Shown here piece by piece: positions 18,831 to 26,731 of a stretch of 64,000 bases of DNA. Origin of the DNA: Bradyrhizobium sp. Ai1a-2 (GTDB lineage: Bacteria; Pseudomonadota; Alphaproteobacteria; Rhizobiales; Xanthobacteraceae); the NCBI RefSeq assembly GCF_000426245.1, contig NZ_AUEZ01000009.1, positions 96,391 through 160,390 of the forward strand. The letters run 5' to 3'. How positions within the stretch are numbered: the first letter of the stretch is position 1; each line of letters starts with the position of its first letter. Under the pieces are notes generated by a model that saw only the letters and a list, made by a program, of their open reading frames with translations, was not told the DNA's origin and did no database searches. Position numbers and translations under genes: made by a program.

Positions 18831-19406
18831 ATGCGCGCCATCTCTCCGAAGGCTGAGCTCCGCAGCGCCGCGCTCACCCGACGTGACGCGCTGAGCGATG
18901 AGGAGCGCACGGCTGCCGCCACGAAGATCGCCAAGCGCGGCCTGCCGTTTGAGATCGCGCGGGGCACGATCGTTTCCGGCTATTCGCCGATCCGCAGCGA
19001 GATCGATCCGATACCGCTGATGCTGCAGCTTGCGGCGCAGGGCGCGCAGCTTGCGCTGCCGGCGGTCACCGCGCGCGGCAATTCCCTGCTATTCCGCGCC
19101 TGGGCCAAGGGCGATCGGCTGACGCTTGGCGTGCTCGGCATCCCCGAACCGTCGCCGGCCGCGGCTGAGCTGATCCCCGACATCATGCTGGTGCCGCTCG
19201 CGGCCTTCGACCGGGTCGGCCACCGGATCGGCTATGGCGCTGGCTACTACGACTTCACGTTCACGCATCTGCGCAAGGCCAAGCACGTGATCGGCATCGG
19301 TCTGGCCTTCGCAGTGCAGGAAATCAAGGCGGTTCCGGCTTTGTCGCACGACGTCGCGCTTGATTATGTGCTAACGGAGCGCAAGGCGTTCGATTTCCGG
19401 GAGTAG
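18831..19406 (+). CDS. fau: 5-formyltetrahydrofolate cyclo-ligase
   Basis: 191 residues. N-terminal K/R-rich helix (ISPKAELRSAALTRRDAL), substrate-region SGYSPIRSEIDPIPLM, and the signature RIGYGAGYYDFTF. It converts 5-formyl-THF to 5,10-methenyl-THF using ATP, salvaging folate. Location next to 6S RNA is the classic context, sometimes transcribed as one precursor. The phosphodiesterase gene follows after 6 bases, so they likely share an mRNA. Confidence 0.93.
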   Translation: MRAISPKAELRSAALTRRDALSDEERTAAATKIAKRGLPFEIARGTIVSGYSPIRSEIDPIPLMLQLAAQGAQLALPAVTARGNSLLFRAWAKGDRLTLGVLGIPEPSPAAAELIPDIMLVPLAAFDRVGHRIGYGAGYYDFTFTHLRKAKHVIGIGLAFAVQEIKAVPALSHDVALDYVLTERKAFDFRE

Positions 19407-19412
19407 CTTGAT

Positions 19413-20237
19413 TTGCGTATCCTCTTCGTCGGTGATGTGGTCGGCAAGACCGGCCGCACCGCCATCTCAGAACATCTTCCCCGCATGATCCGTGACTGGT
19501 CGCTCGATCTCGTCATCGTCAATGGCGAGAATGCCGCCGGCGGCTTTGGCATCACCGAGGCGATCTACCAGGACTTCCTGGATGCCGGGGCGGACGCGAT
19601 CACGCTGGGCAATCATGCGTGGAATCAGAAGGAAGCGCTGGTGTTCATCGAGCGCGCGCCACGTCTGATCCGCCCGTTGAACTTTCCGCGCCACGCGCCG
19701 GGCCGCGGCGCAACTCTGGTCGATACCAAGAACGGCAAGCGCGCGCTCGTCCTCAACGCGATCGGCCGCGTCTTCATGGAGCCCTCCAACGATCCCTTCA
19801 CGGCGATCGAGCGCGAGCTCGAGGCCTGTCCGCTGCGGCAGGCGGCGGATGCGATCGTGTTGGATTTCCACGGCGAGGCCACCTCCGAGAAGCAGGGCAT
19901 GGGTTTCTTCTGCGACGGCCGCGTCAGCCTCGTGGTCGGCACCCATACCCATGTGCCCACCGCCGATCACCAGGTGCTGCCCGGCGGCACCGCCTATATG
20001 ACCGACGCCGGCATGACCGGCGATTACGATTCCATCATCGGCATGCAGAAGGAAGAGCCGCTGCAGCGCTTCCAGACCGGCATCCCCTCCGGCCGCTTCG
20101 AGCCGGCCTCCGGCGAAGCGACGCTGAGCGGGGTTGCGGTCGAGACCGACGACGCCACCGGCCTCGCGCTCCGCATCGCGCCTGTACGCGCCGGCGGACG
20201 CCTCGAGCCGGCCGTGCCGGGGTTCTGGGTGAGCTAG
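19413..20237 (+). CDS. YmdB-type metallophosphoesterase (TIGR00282 family)
   Basis: 274 residues, TTG start at 19413 giving MRILFVGDVVGKTGR, the exact family N-terminus. Metal ligands are seen in GDVVGKTGR, NGENAAGGFG, LGNHAWNQKE, DFHGEATSEKQG and GTHTHVPTAD. Bacillus subtilis YmdB hydrolyses 2',3'- and 3',5'-cyclic nucleotides and affects biofilm and RNA turnover. The function here is expected to be cyclic-nucleotide phosphodiesterase. It is separated from the cyclo-ligase by 6 bases. Confidence 0.9.
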   Translation: MRILFVGDVVGKTGRTAISEHLPRMIRDWSLDLVIVNGENAAGGFGITEAIYQDFLDAGADAITLGNHAWNQKEALVFIERAPRLIRPLNFPRHAPGRGATLVDTKNGKRALVLNAIGRVFMEPSNDPFTAIERELEACPLRQAADAIVLDFHGEATSEKQGMGFFCDGRVSLVVGTHTHVPTADHQVLPGGTAYMTDAGMTGDYDSIIGMQKEEPLQRFQTGIPSGRFEPASGEATLSGVAVETDDATGLALRIAPVRAGGRLEPAVPGFWVS

Positions 20238-20409
20238 AACGGGACGTGGCTCATTAACGCGCAGCCACAGCCTGATTGACGCAAGTTGGACGAAGGCGAA
20301 GAAGCCGCCACTCGGTATCTTCCCGAGCAGCCGCACTGCTTGTACGGCATGCGCCTCTGGGCACGGTGCATGTTGAAGGCGGCAGATTTCGAGAGTTGCT
20401 GGATATGAG

Positions 20410-22329
20410 CTACCGGGTGCTGAGTTTTGCGGACGCCTGCTCTTGCGCTTTTTTCAGTTCAGTCCAGGCTGGGGCCCATTGCAGGGCCTTGTTGTAGGCT
20501 TCCACCGCCTTGTTCCATTTCGCCTGACTTGAAAGGACGTCGCCTGTCGCCTTTAGAGGTTCGGCCCAGTGTGGCGACAGTCGATGAGCTGTTTCGAACT
20601 GCTGGAGCGCATGCATCTGGTCCCCATGACGGACGTGTGCCAGGCCTTCGCGATAGTAGGCAAAAGCAAGGCTTGGAGCCGCAGCTTGCGCTTTGCGGTA
20701 AGCGTCCAGCGCCGCGTCCCATTGGCCGCTCCGGTCGAGCGCGTCGGCCATGAAGGCACGGCATCGCACGAACCTCTGGTCTTGCAGCAGCGGCATGGCC
20801 TTCTCAACCTGTCCCGCTTCCGTGTAGGCATGTCCGAGGCTGCATTCGAAGTCCGAATAGAATGTCTTCAACTGAGCTGAACCGCGCCACAGCTTCAAAG
20901 CCGCTTCGAACCTGGCGATGGCCGTCTTGTAATCCCCGGCATCCAGGGCCTCATAGCCCGGCAGGGTTTCGGCGTCGAAAGACGTCGTCGCGTCTTCGGG
21001 GGGCGACTCCGCCAGGTACAGGTAAGCAGCCGTCCAGTCGTGACGGACCGCTTCCTGCTCTGCGATCCACGAGCTCGCATTATATTGTGCGCCTTCGCGA
21101 TGAGCCAGCTTACGGTCAGCCAAAAGACCGGCGATGACCGCACCCGGATCTAATGTCATCTGAGCAAAATTCGTCTGGTCGTAGAGCGTCGGCTGTAACC
21201 GTGATGAGACATTCTTGGCCTCGGCCATCATCTTCAACCCGGATTGATATGCCGCCTCCTCTCCCTCCGTTTGTGGGAGGGTGCCGATCAGGTTGTTCCA
21301 GGCGCGCCAGTAGTGCGGTTTGAGGCTCATTGCAAAACGAAAGCGTTCGTCGGACTCCTTGGGGCGGCCGAGGATGAACAGCGCCTCGCCCCAGAGGTTT
21401 GCCAAGACAGGCCGGTCGGCGTCCGTTACTCGAGGGTAGGCCGTGCGGATAAACGCAATGGCGTCGTCCTGGCGATTTGCGGCGACCAGGTAACTTCCGA
21501 ACAGCACGGGCTGAGCGTAGCCATAGACGTGTTCGGCGGCCTTTTTGGTCAGGGTATCGATATCGTCTATATCGCCTTCGAATGTCGCCGGCGGAATGCG
21601 ATCTCCGCGGATGGAGAGCAGGAGCGTGCCTTTCTTGGTTTTGGTCAGCGCGCCATCGATGTGCGTGTCGTGACCGAACGTGCGATGCAAGGCGTTGTTG
21701 ATCTGATCGAGCGAGATGCCGGCTTCGGGCACTTTGATTTCGATCGACTTGCTCCAGGCGTCCTTGATCTGCCGCTGGGCGGCAGAGAACTTCGTGCTGT
21801 CCTGGATCTTCAGGAGTTCATCGAGAACTTTGCCGGCGACAACGGTGCCGCTAAGTCCGTTTTCCGCCAACGAAGTTGGCGCTTCAAATTCATCGACGAC
21901 GACGGCGTTGGAGAGAATCGCGGCGCCCCACATGGCAGCGACGCCGGCCGCCACCCCAAATCCAATCACAATAAACGCACACTGCACGATAATGCGCAGA
22001 ATGTCGCTGATGCGCTTCCGGGCGGCGCCGTGTCTTTCCCTGATCTTTTCCTCTTCGAAATAGGAAATCTGGAGATCGATCAGTTTTTTGTTTGCGGACA
22101 GGAACGTGTCCGCGATGTCCTTGTCCGGCTCGTTGTTCTGCGACTGGTGCAGGGCGTAGGCCGCCGCCAGATCGGATGACAGGCGCAGTGCATCGGCGTT
22201 TTCTGCCTCTATTCCTTCGGGGACGAATTCCGGGGCCACAGGATGCTCTTTTGGCTGCAATTTAGATTGTTTGTCTTGATCTCTGATTTTCGGCAAAGTC
22301 GAATGTAGTAATTTTCCTGGAACGATCAT
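20410..22329 (-). CDS. Membrane-anchored TPR protein of unknown function
   Basis: 639 residues from ATG 22329 (MIVPGKLLHSTLPKIRDQ). The open frame runs further upstream but that part is antisense to the next gene and has no protein-like character. The N-terminal 120 residues are charged and helical, followed by one transmembrane helix (ILRIIVQCAFIVIGFGVAAG), a middle region of about 200 residues, and C-terminal tetratricopeptide repeats (LANLWGEALFILGRPKESDE, AMPLLQDQRFVRCRAFMADA, SLAFAYYREGLAHVRHGD). It is divergent from the glycine-rich repeat gene. It may belong to the same surface-protein locus, but this is only positional. Confidence 0.75.
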   Translation of the reverse strand: MIVPGKLLHSTLPKIRDQDKQSKLQPKEHPVAPEFVPEGIEAENADALRLSSDLAAAYALHQSQNNEPDKDIADTFLSANKKLIDLQISYFEEEKIRERHGAARKRISDILRIIVQCAFIVIGFGVAAGVAAMWGAAILSNAVVVDEFEAPTSLAENGLSGTVVAGKVLDELLKIQDSTKFSAAQRQIKDAWSKSIEIKVPEAGISLDQINNALHRTFGHDTHIDGALTKTKKGTLLLSIRGDRIPPATFEGDIDDIDTLTKKAAEHVYGYAQPVLFGSYLVAANRQDDAIAFIRTAYPRVTDADRPVLANLWGEALFILGRPKESDERFRFAMSLKPHYWRAWNNLIGTLPQTEGEEAAYQSGLKMMAEAKNVSSRLQPTLYDQTNFAQMTLDPGAVIAGLLADRKLAHREGAQYNASSWIAEQEAVRHDWTAAYLYLAESPPEDATTSFDAETLPGYEALDAGDYKTAIARFEAALKLWRGSAQLKTFYSDFECSLGHAYTEAGQVEKAMPLLQDQRFVRCRAFMADALDRSGQWDAALDAYRKAQAAAPSLAFAYYREGLAHVRHGDQMHALQQFETAHRLSPHWAEPLKATGDVLSSQAKWNKAVEAYNKALQWAPAWTELKKAQEQASAKLSTR

Positions 22330-22695
22330 TTTTCGATACTCAGGATGACAGCAACCATTTGCGGTATCAAGGACCGCGAAACAATGGAAGGTTGCTGGGG
22401 TACTTTTAGCCCTCGCAGCGCCAGATCCGCTGGACCCGACCGCAATCGACGTGGCAGCCGGCATTAACCAGGAGCGACGTGATCCGGCGACAGCCGTACC
22501 GCAACACCGTCTAGAGCCTTCCTCGCGCCGTGCGGTCTGTTCTGCCTCTTCGACCTGATTTCGTTTGTACGATCTCACCCGAAATGTTGCATCCGAATTG
22601 ATGGCTCGGCTTTTGACGCGTCTGGCGTGACATTGCCTCACGGTCTGGAGCGATCCGTCGCGCTGTGCGGAGCGATCCCGATCAGGGAGGCGACC
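22330..22695. other. Divergent intergenic region upstream of the repeat-protein gene
   Basis: 366 bases separating the TPR gene and the glycine-rich repeat gene. It should carry both promoters. A strong ribosome-binding site AGGGAGG (22684-22690) precedes the rightward gene. I see no confident operator or RNA gene. Confidence 0.5.
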
Positions 22696-24096
22696 ATGAA
22701 GTTCGATTCGATGTCGGACAGTATCCGGCTGCATGATCAGCCGCCCCATTATCCCTGGGACGATGGAAATCCCGCGTACGGTACCAAGTTCTCGCCGGCT
22801 CGCTTGCATCATCATTCGACCGATAGCCACGGCGATGCTGGAGACGTCAGCAGCGCCTCGTCCGGCTCGCCGCTCAGCGCATCCGCGGCGCCTTTTGATT
22901 CTCCTGCGAATGGAAGCGGTAGCCTTCACGGCAATGCGGACGTCCACCAGCCCGACAAGGCGCCGGCCGGCGGCTCTCCCGCACACCACTCCAATCCAAG
23001 CAAGAGCGACATCGGGACAATCGATACGGGGACGAACGAGGCCGGCAACGGCGGCGACGGATTTTTCTATGGAGGCATCATTCATGCCTCGCTGGTGATC
23101 TATCAGCCGATCAACATCGCAGTGTCCGTGGGATATGGTTCAATCGCCATCGCCGAGCAGACCAATGATGTGAATATCGACCAGTCCGCCTTCCAGATGG
23201 CCGGCATCGGGGGAAATGGCGGAGACGGCAACACTGCCGCCGGCGGAAACGTCGATGTCTCTTCGTCCGGCTCCAGCGGGATCACGACAGGCGACAATCA
23301 CGCCGGTAACGGCGGCGACGGTCATTTCCTTGGAACGCTGCTGGATGCGCCCGTTGTCATCTACCATCCCGTCAACTTCGCATTTGCGGCTCCCGGCGGC
23401 ACCGCGCACGCCACCCAGTCGAACACGGTCGAGATCGATCAGTCCGCCGTGCAAATCGCAGGCGTCGGCGGGCAGGGCGGAGACGGCAATGCCGCAGGCG
23501 GCGGCGACGTATCCGTTCACGGTCAATCCAGCGGCGGTGGAAGCGGATCGAACCTGGTCGACACCGGCGGCAATCAGGCCGGCAACGGCGGCGACGGCCA
23601 ATTTCACGGCGACCTCGTTCACAAGTCCATCGCCGTCTATGATCCCGTCAACATCTCGGTCGCGGGATATAATTCCACCAGCCAATCGTACCAGCTCAAT
23701 GACGTGCATCTGGACCAGTCCTCGTTCCAGATGGCCGGCGTCGGGGGCGACGGCGGCAGCGGCAATGTCGCGGCGGGCGGCACCGCAGCGATCATCTCCG
23801 CACTGCTGGGCGGCGGCTCGGATGCGATTGCAACCGGACACAACAGCGCCGGCAATGGCGGCAGCGGTCATTTCTCCGGCAGTCTCATCGACGTCAGCGT
23901 CGCGATCTATGCTCCCATCAACATCGCCATCGCCGGGCCTCATTCGACCGCCGAAGCGGACCAGATCAACAACGTCCATATCGATCAGAGCGCGGTTCAG
24001 ATCGCCGGAATCGGCGGCAGCGGCGGCCACGACAATCTTGCGTTCGGCGGCGATGCCGCGATGCACCTGTTGTCAGATCTTCATCTGATCGGATAG
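22696..24096 (+). CDS. Glycine-rich four-repeat protein, likely type I secretion substrate
   Basis: 466 residues from ATG 22696 (MKFDSMSDSIRLHDQPPHYP), chosen for its AGGGAGG site. No signal peptide. A His/Ser/Pro-rich N-terminal 105 residues precede four tandem units of about 87-93 residues. Each unit contains AGNGGDG-F-G (residues 116, 203, 296, 385), a hydrophobic VIY-P-NI stretch, a Q-N-V segment, IDQSA-Q-AG (161, 247, 339, 429) and a GGxGGxGN-A-GG close. The glycine motifs resemble but do not match the calcium-binding RTX nonapeptide. Lack of a signal peptide and the ABC/HlyD export genes downstream suggest secretion as an extracellular or surface protein. I do not recognise the family; adhesion or matrix roles are guesses. 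Confidence 0.8.
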   Translation: MKFDSMSDSIRLHDQPPHYPWDDGNPAYGTKFSPARLHHHSTDSHGDAGDVSSASSGSPLSASAAPFDSPANGSGSLHGNADVHQPDKAPAGGSPAHHSNPSKSDIGTIDTGTNEAGNGGDGFFYGGIIHASLVIYQPINIAVSVGYGSIAIAEQTNDVNIDQSAFQMAGIGGNGGDGNTAAGGNVDVSSSGSSGITTGDNHAGNGGDGHFLGTLLDAPVVIYHPVNFAFAAPGGTAHATQSNTVEIDQSAVQIAGVGGQGGDGNAAGGGDVSVHGQSSGGGSGSNLVDTGGNQAGNGGDGQFHGDLVHKSIAVYDPVNISVAGYNSTSQSYQLNDVHLDQSSFQMAGVGGDGGSGNVAAGGTAAIISALLGGGSDAIATGHNSAGNGGSGHFSGSLIDVSVAIYAPINIAIAGPHSTAEADQINNVHIDQSAVQIAGIGGSGGHDNLAFGGDAAMHLLSDLHLIG

Positions 24097-24240
24097 AGCG
24101 TTTTCGAGCGAATGCCGGTTCGCACAGCAATCAAGTTTGTGCAGATTGCGTAGACATATCCGCGCAGAAACGCGTCAGTACAAAAATCGAAAGCTTCGAT
24201 TCTGATTTCGTCAGAACCGACCCTCGCCGAATTTCGATAG
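24097..24240. repeat. Intergenic repeat (AGCGTTTTCGAGCGAA type, copy 1)
   Basis: Begins just after the stop of the repeat-protein gene with AGCGTTTTCGAGCGAA and continues with GCCGGTTCGC, AAACGCGTCA and a TTCTGAT...GTCAGAA palindrome. The same ordered blocks recur at 28225-28325. The remaining bases to 24397 hold the upstream region of the next gene. Confidence 0.65.
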
Positions 24241-24397
24241 GGCATGTAATCCTTTCGGGCGTAGGCCTGTCGAACCGCATGACATCCTATTTGGCATCTA
24301 TCGCGCGCGCGTTGGCGGGGATCAGATTCGCTCGGCACGTCCGCCTCCAGAACCGGGACGGATGTCGCGCGACGGCAAACTCAGCACGGAGGCTCAA

Positions 24398-24862
24398 ATG
24401 TCGAAAGGCAAGGGATTTCTCAAGGTTTCCGATTCGATCGATTTCAAATCAATCGACACGGGTGGCCAGAGCGTCGGAAACGGCGGCGACGGCTATTTCA
24501 AGGGAAGTGTCAGCAATTCACCATCCATCAAGTTCGATCCATCGAACAAGGCTGAAGGCTCTGACGTACACGTCAAGACCGGCGACTACGTCAGTCAAAA
24601 GGCATCCTGGGATGCCGACGGCGGCGACGCCAAGGCGTGGAAGCACTCGAAGGCTGAAGGCGGCGACGCCAAGTCGAACGGCGATCAGAGCTCGTCCAGC
24701 GGTTACGACACCTCCAAGGTGTACGCCAACACGACGGCGCATCAGTCGAACTACCTGAAGGCAGACATGCACCAGGAAGTCGCGGCGGGCATCGGCGGCG
24801 ATGGCGGGAGTGATAATCTCGGCATGGGCGGAGACGTTGACGTCCATATTGATACGTTCTGA
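24398..24862 (+). CDS. Small single-unit relative of the glycine-rich repeat protein
   Basis: 154 residues from ATG 24398 (MSKGKGFLKVSDSIDFKSID), preceded by CGGAGG. It has one copy of the same architecture as the larger neighbour: GNGGDGYFKGS near residue 29, a Q-N segment (HQSNYLKADMHQEVAAGIGG) and a close GGDGGSDNLGMGGDVDVHI that matches the C-terminus of the big protein (GGSGGHDNLAFGGDAAMHL). The middle contains Lys/Asp/Gly-rich GGDAK repeats. No signal peptide. It is likely a second substrate of the type I system encoded downstream; the shared C-terminus may be the export signal. Confidence 0.75.
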   Translation: MSKGKGFLKVSDSIDFKSIDTGGQSVGNGGDGYFKGSVSNSPSIKFDPSNKAEGSDVHVKTGDYVSQKASWDADGGDAKAWKHSKAEGGDAKSNGDQSSSSGYDTSKVYANTTAHQSNYLKADMHQEVAAGIGGDGGSDNLGMGGDVDVHIDTF

Positions 24863-24976
24863 TCGGCGCCTCATTAAGGCGACTGAGGCCGGCGGTTCGT
24901 GCCGCCGGTCTCCGATTTTCCCGCGAAGCAATCCGCGCAAAATAGGTCAAGCCGAGAAGCTCGGGCGGTGACGATC

Positions 24977-26731
24977 ATGCTGGTGCCGCAGCTCCGGTTA
25001 ACTCTGCTGCAGACTCCCTGGACGCCGCTGCAGGCGGCGCTGCGGACCTGCGCAGGCTCGCTCGGGATGGTGTTCGCCTATAGCTGCAGCTACAATCTGC
25101 TGCTGTTCGCCCCCTCGATCTATCTGCTCCAGATCTATGATCGCGTGCTGCCGAGCCGCAGCAACGAAACGCTCCTGATGCTCACTTTGATCGTCGCGCT
25201 CACGGTCGTGGTGGGCGGGGTGCTTGACGCGCTGCGCCGGTCCGTATTGGCGCGCCTGGGTGCATGGCTGGAAGACCGGCTTCGTCCCACCGTGCTGTCC
25301 GCCTGCCTCGACCATGCCTTCCGCAACGATTCCGCGCGCGCTTCGGATGCCTATCGCGATCTCACGGCAGCGCGCCAGTTCGTCGAATCCGGCGCGTCCC
25401 TGACGCTGCTCGATGCGCTCTGGATCCCGCCATTCCTCGCCGTGCTGTTTTTCGTGCATCCCCTGCTTGGAGGCATTGGCGCGTGCGCCGTGTTGTTTCT
25501 GTTCGGCCTTACGGTTGCCGGCGATCTATTGACCGAGGAGGCGCTGGCGAAATCCGCGATTGCCCTCTCCAGAAGCTACGGCCGTCTTGCGACGGTCGCA
25601 GGCCACGTTCACTTGATCCGCAGCATGGGAATGCTCGATGACATGGCGCGCCGCGTCTATCTCGATGCGCGCAACGCGCAAAGCGAATACGAGCTGGCAC
25701 AGCGGCGGAATGAGATCATCATGCTGATCGCGAAGCCGACGCGTTCGCTGGCGCAGGTTCTCATCATGGGCGCGGCCGCGTGGCTGGTCCTCGATCACGG
25801 CAAGAGCGCGGCGATCATCTTTGTCACGATGCTGATGTTCAGCCGTGCGCTGGCGCCGGTCGAAGGCGCCGTTGCAAGCTGGAAAGCACTGCGAAGAGCC
25901 CTGGATGCCTACCAGCGGCTGACCGCCATCCTCGCTGCTGTTCCATCTGCATCCGAGAACGCGGACAGTCCTTCGGAACAGCCGACGGGCGATCTCGTCG
26001 TCGACAATATCGGCGCAAAGGTTTCGGAGGGCGCGTGGTTTCCGGTCAAGACCGTCTCGTTCCGTCTCGCGCCGGGAGAATGCCTCGGCATCATCGGTCC
26101 ATCGGGCTCCGGCAAGTCCACATTGGCCGGCATCATTGCCGGGATCCTGTTGCCGGGGCAGGGGCGCGTTCTCCTCGGCGAGACCGACATCTCGGTCCTG
26201 CGCGGAGGGCGGCAGGGCCGTTACCTCGGCTACTTGCCACAGGACATCGATCTCGTCGGAGAGACGATCAAGGACATCATCGCGCGGCTGGACGACGCTG
26301 ATCTGCCCAAGGTCATGCATGCCGCAAAGCTCGCCGGGATCCATGAGAGCATCCTGCGGCTGCCGCTGGGATACGATACGGTCGTCACCAATGGCGGGGG
26401 TGTATTCTCGCGCGGATTTCGCCAGCGCCTCGGGCTGGCGCGGGCATTTTTCGGCGAGCCGCGGCTGGTCGTGCTGGACGAGCCGAATGCCAGCCTCGAC
26501 TACACCGGCGAGCGCGTGCTGCTGGATGCCATCGAACAACTGAAGATCGCCAGCGCCACGGTGGTCATCGTCACGCACCGCATGGGCATCCTGGCGGCGA
26601 CGGACAAGATCGCCATCATGCAGGACGGCGCGGTCACGGCGTTCGGTGACAGCGAGGAGATCTTCGAGCGGCATTTGAGCCGGCCGCAAGTGGCTTCCCA
26701 AGTGGTTACGCAGGAGACGGCTGTCCCGTGA
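24977..26731 (+). CDS. Type I secretion ABC transporter (PrtD family)
   Basis: About 584 residues from ATG 24977; a GTG at 24968 in frame is also possible. The N-terminal transmembrane domain has about six helices (FAYSCSYNLLLFAPSIYLLQ, FLAVLFFVHPLLGGIGACAV and others). In the nucleotide-binding domain, Walker A is GPSGSGKST (about 374-382), Walker B LVVLDEPNASLD (about 497), and the H-loop IVTHR. The ABC signature is unusual: FSRGFRQR where LSGGQRQR is expected. It would be the inner-membrane motor exporting unfolded substrates to outside through a TolC-like channel. Its last four bases overlap the HlyD start. Confidence 0.92.
   Translation: MLVPQLRLTLLQTPWTPLQAALRTCAGSLGMVFAYSCSYNLLLFAPSIYLLQIYDRVLPSRSNETLLMLTLIVALTVVVGGVLDALRRSVLARLGAWLEDRLRPTVLSACLDHAFRNDSARASDAYRDLTAARQFVESGASLTLLDALWIPPFLAVLFFVHPLLGGIGACAVLFLFGLTVAGDLLTEEALAKSAIALSRSYGRLATVAGHVHLIRSMGMLDDMARRVYLDARNAQSEYELAQRRNEIIMLIAKPTRSLAQVLIMGAAAWLVLDHGKSAAIIFVTMLMFSRALAPVEGAVASWKALRRALDAYQRLTAILAAVPSASENADSPSEQPTGDLVVDNIGAKVSEGAWFPVKTVSFRLAPGECLGIIGPSGSGKSTLAGIIAGILLPGQGRVLLGETDISVLRGGRQGRYLGYLPQDIDLVGETIKDIIARLDDADLPKVMHAAKLAGIHESILRLPLGYDTVVTNGGGVFSRGFRQRLGLARAFFGEPRLVVLDEPNASLDYTGERVLLDAIEQLKIASATVVIVTHRMGILAATDKIAIMQDGAVTAFGDSEEIFERHLSRPQVASQVVTQETAVP

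Noticed and set aside
20410..23085. Full 891-codon frame for the TPR protein
   Set aside because: The first 252 codons are antisense to the repeat-protein gene and its promoter region; the credible start is at 22329.
23140..24066. 308-codon minus-strand open frame inside the glycine-rich gene
   Set aside because: The plus-strand frame has a strong ribosome-binding site and an ordered protein repeat; the minus frame only mirrors the DNA repeat.
23020..24096. Regular DNA repeats considered as a CRISPR array
   Set aside because: Units are about 270 bases, in frame and diverged, and encode a protein repeat; no short identical direct repeats with unique spacers.
22696..24096. Calling the repeats RTX calcium-binding nonapeptides
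   Set aside because: The consensus GGxGxDxLx is not repeated in register; only short GGDG-like stretches occur once or twice per unit.
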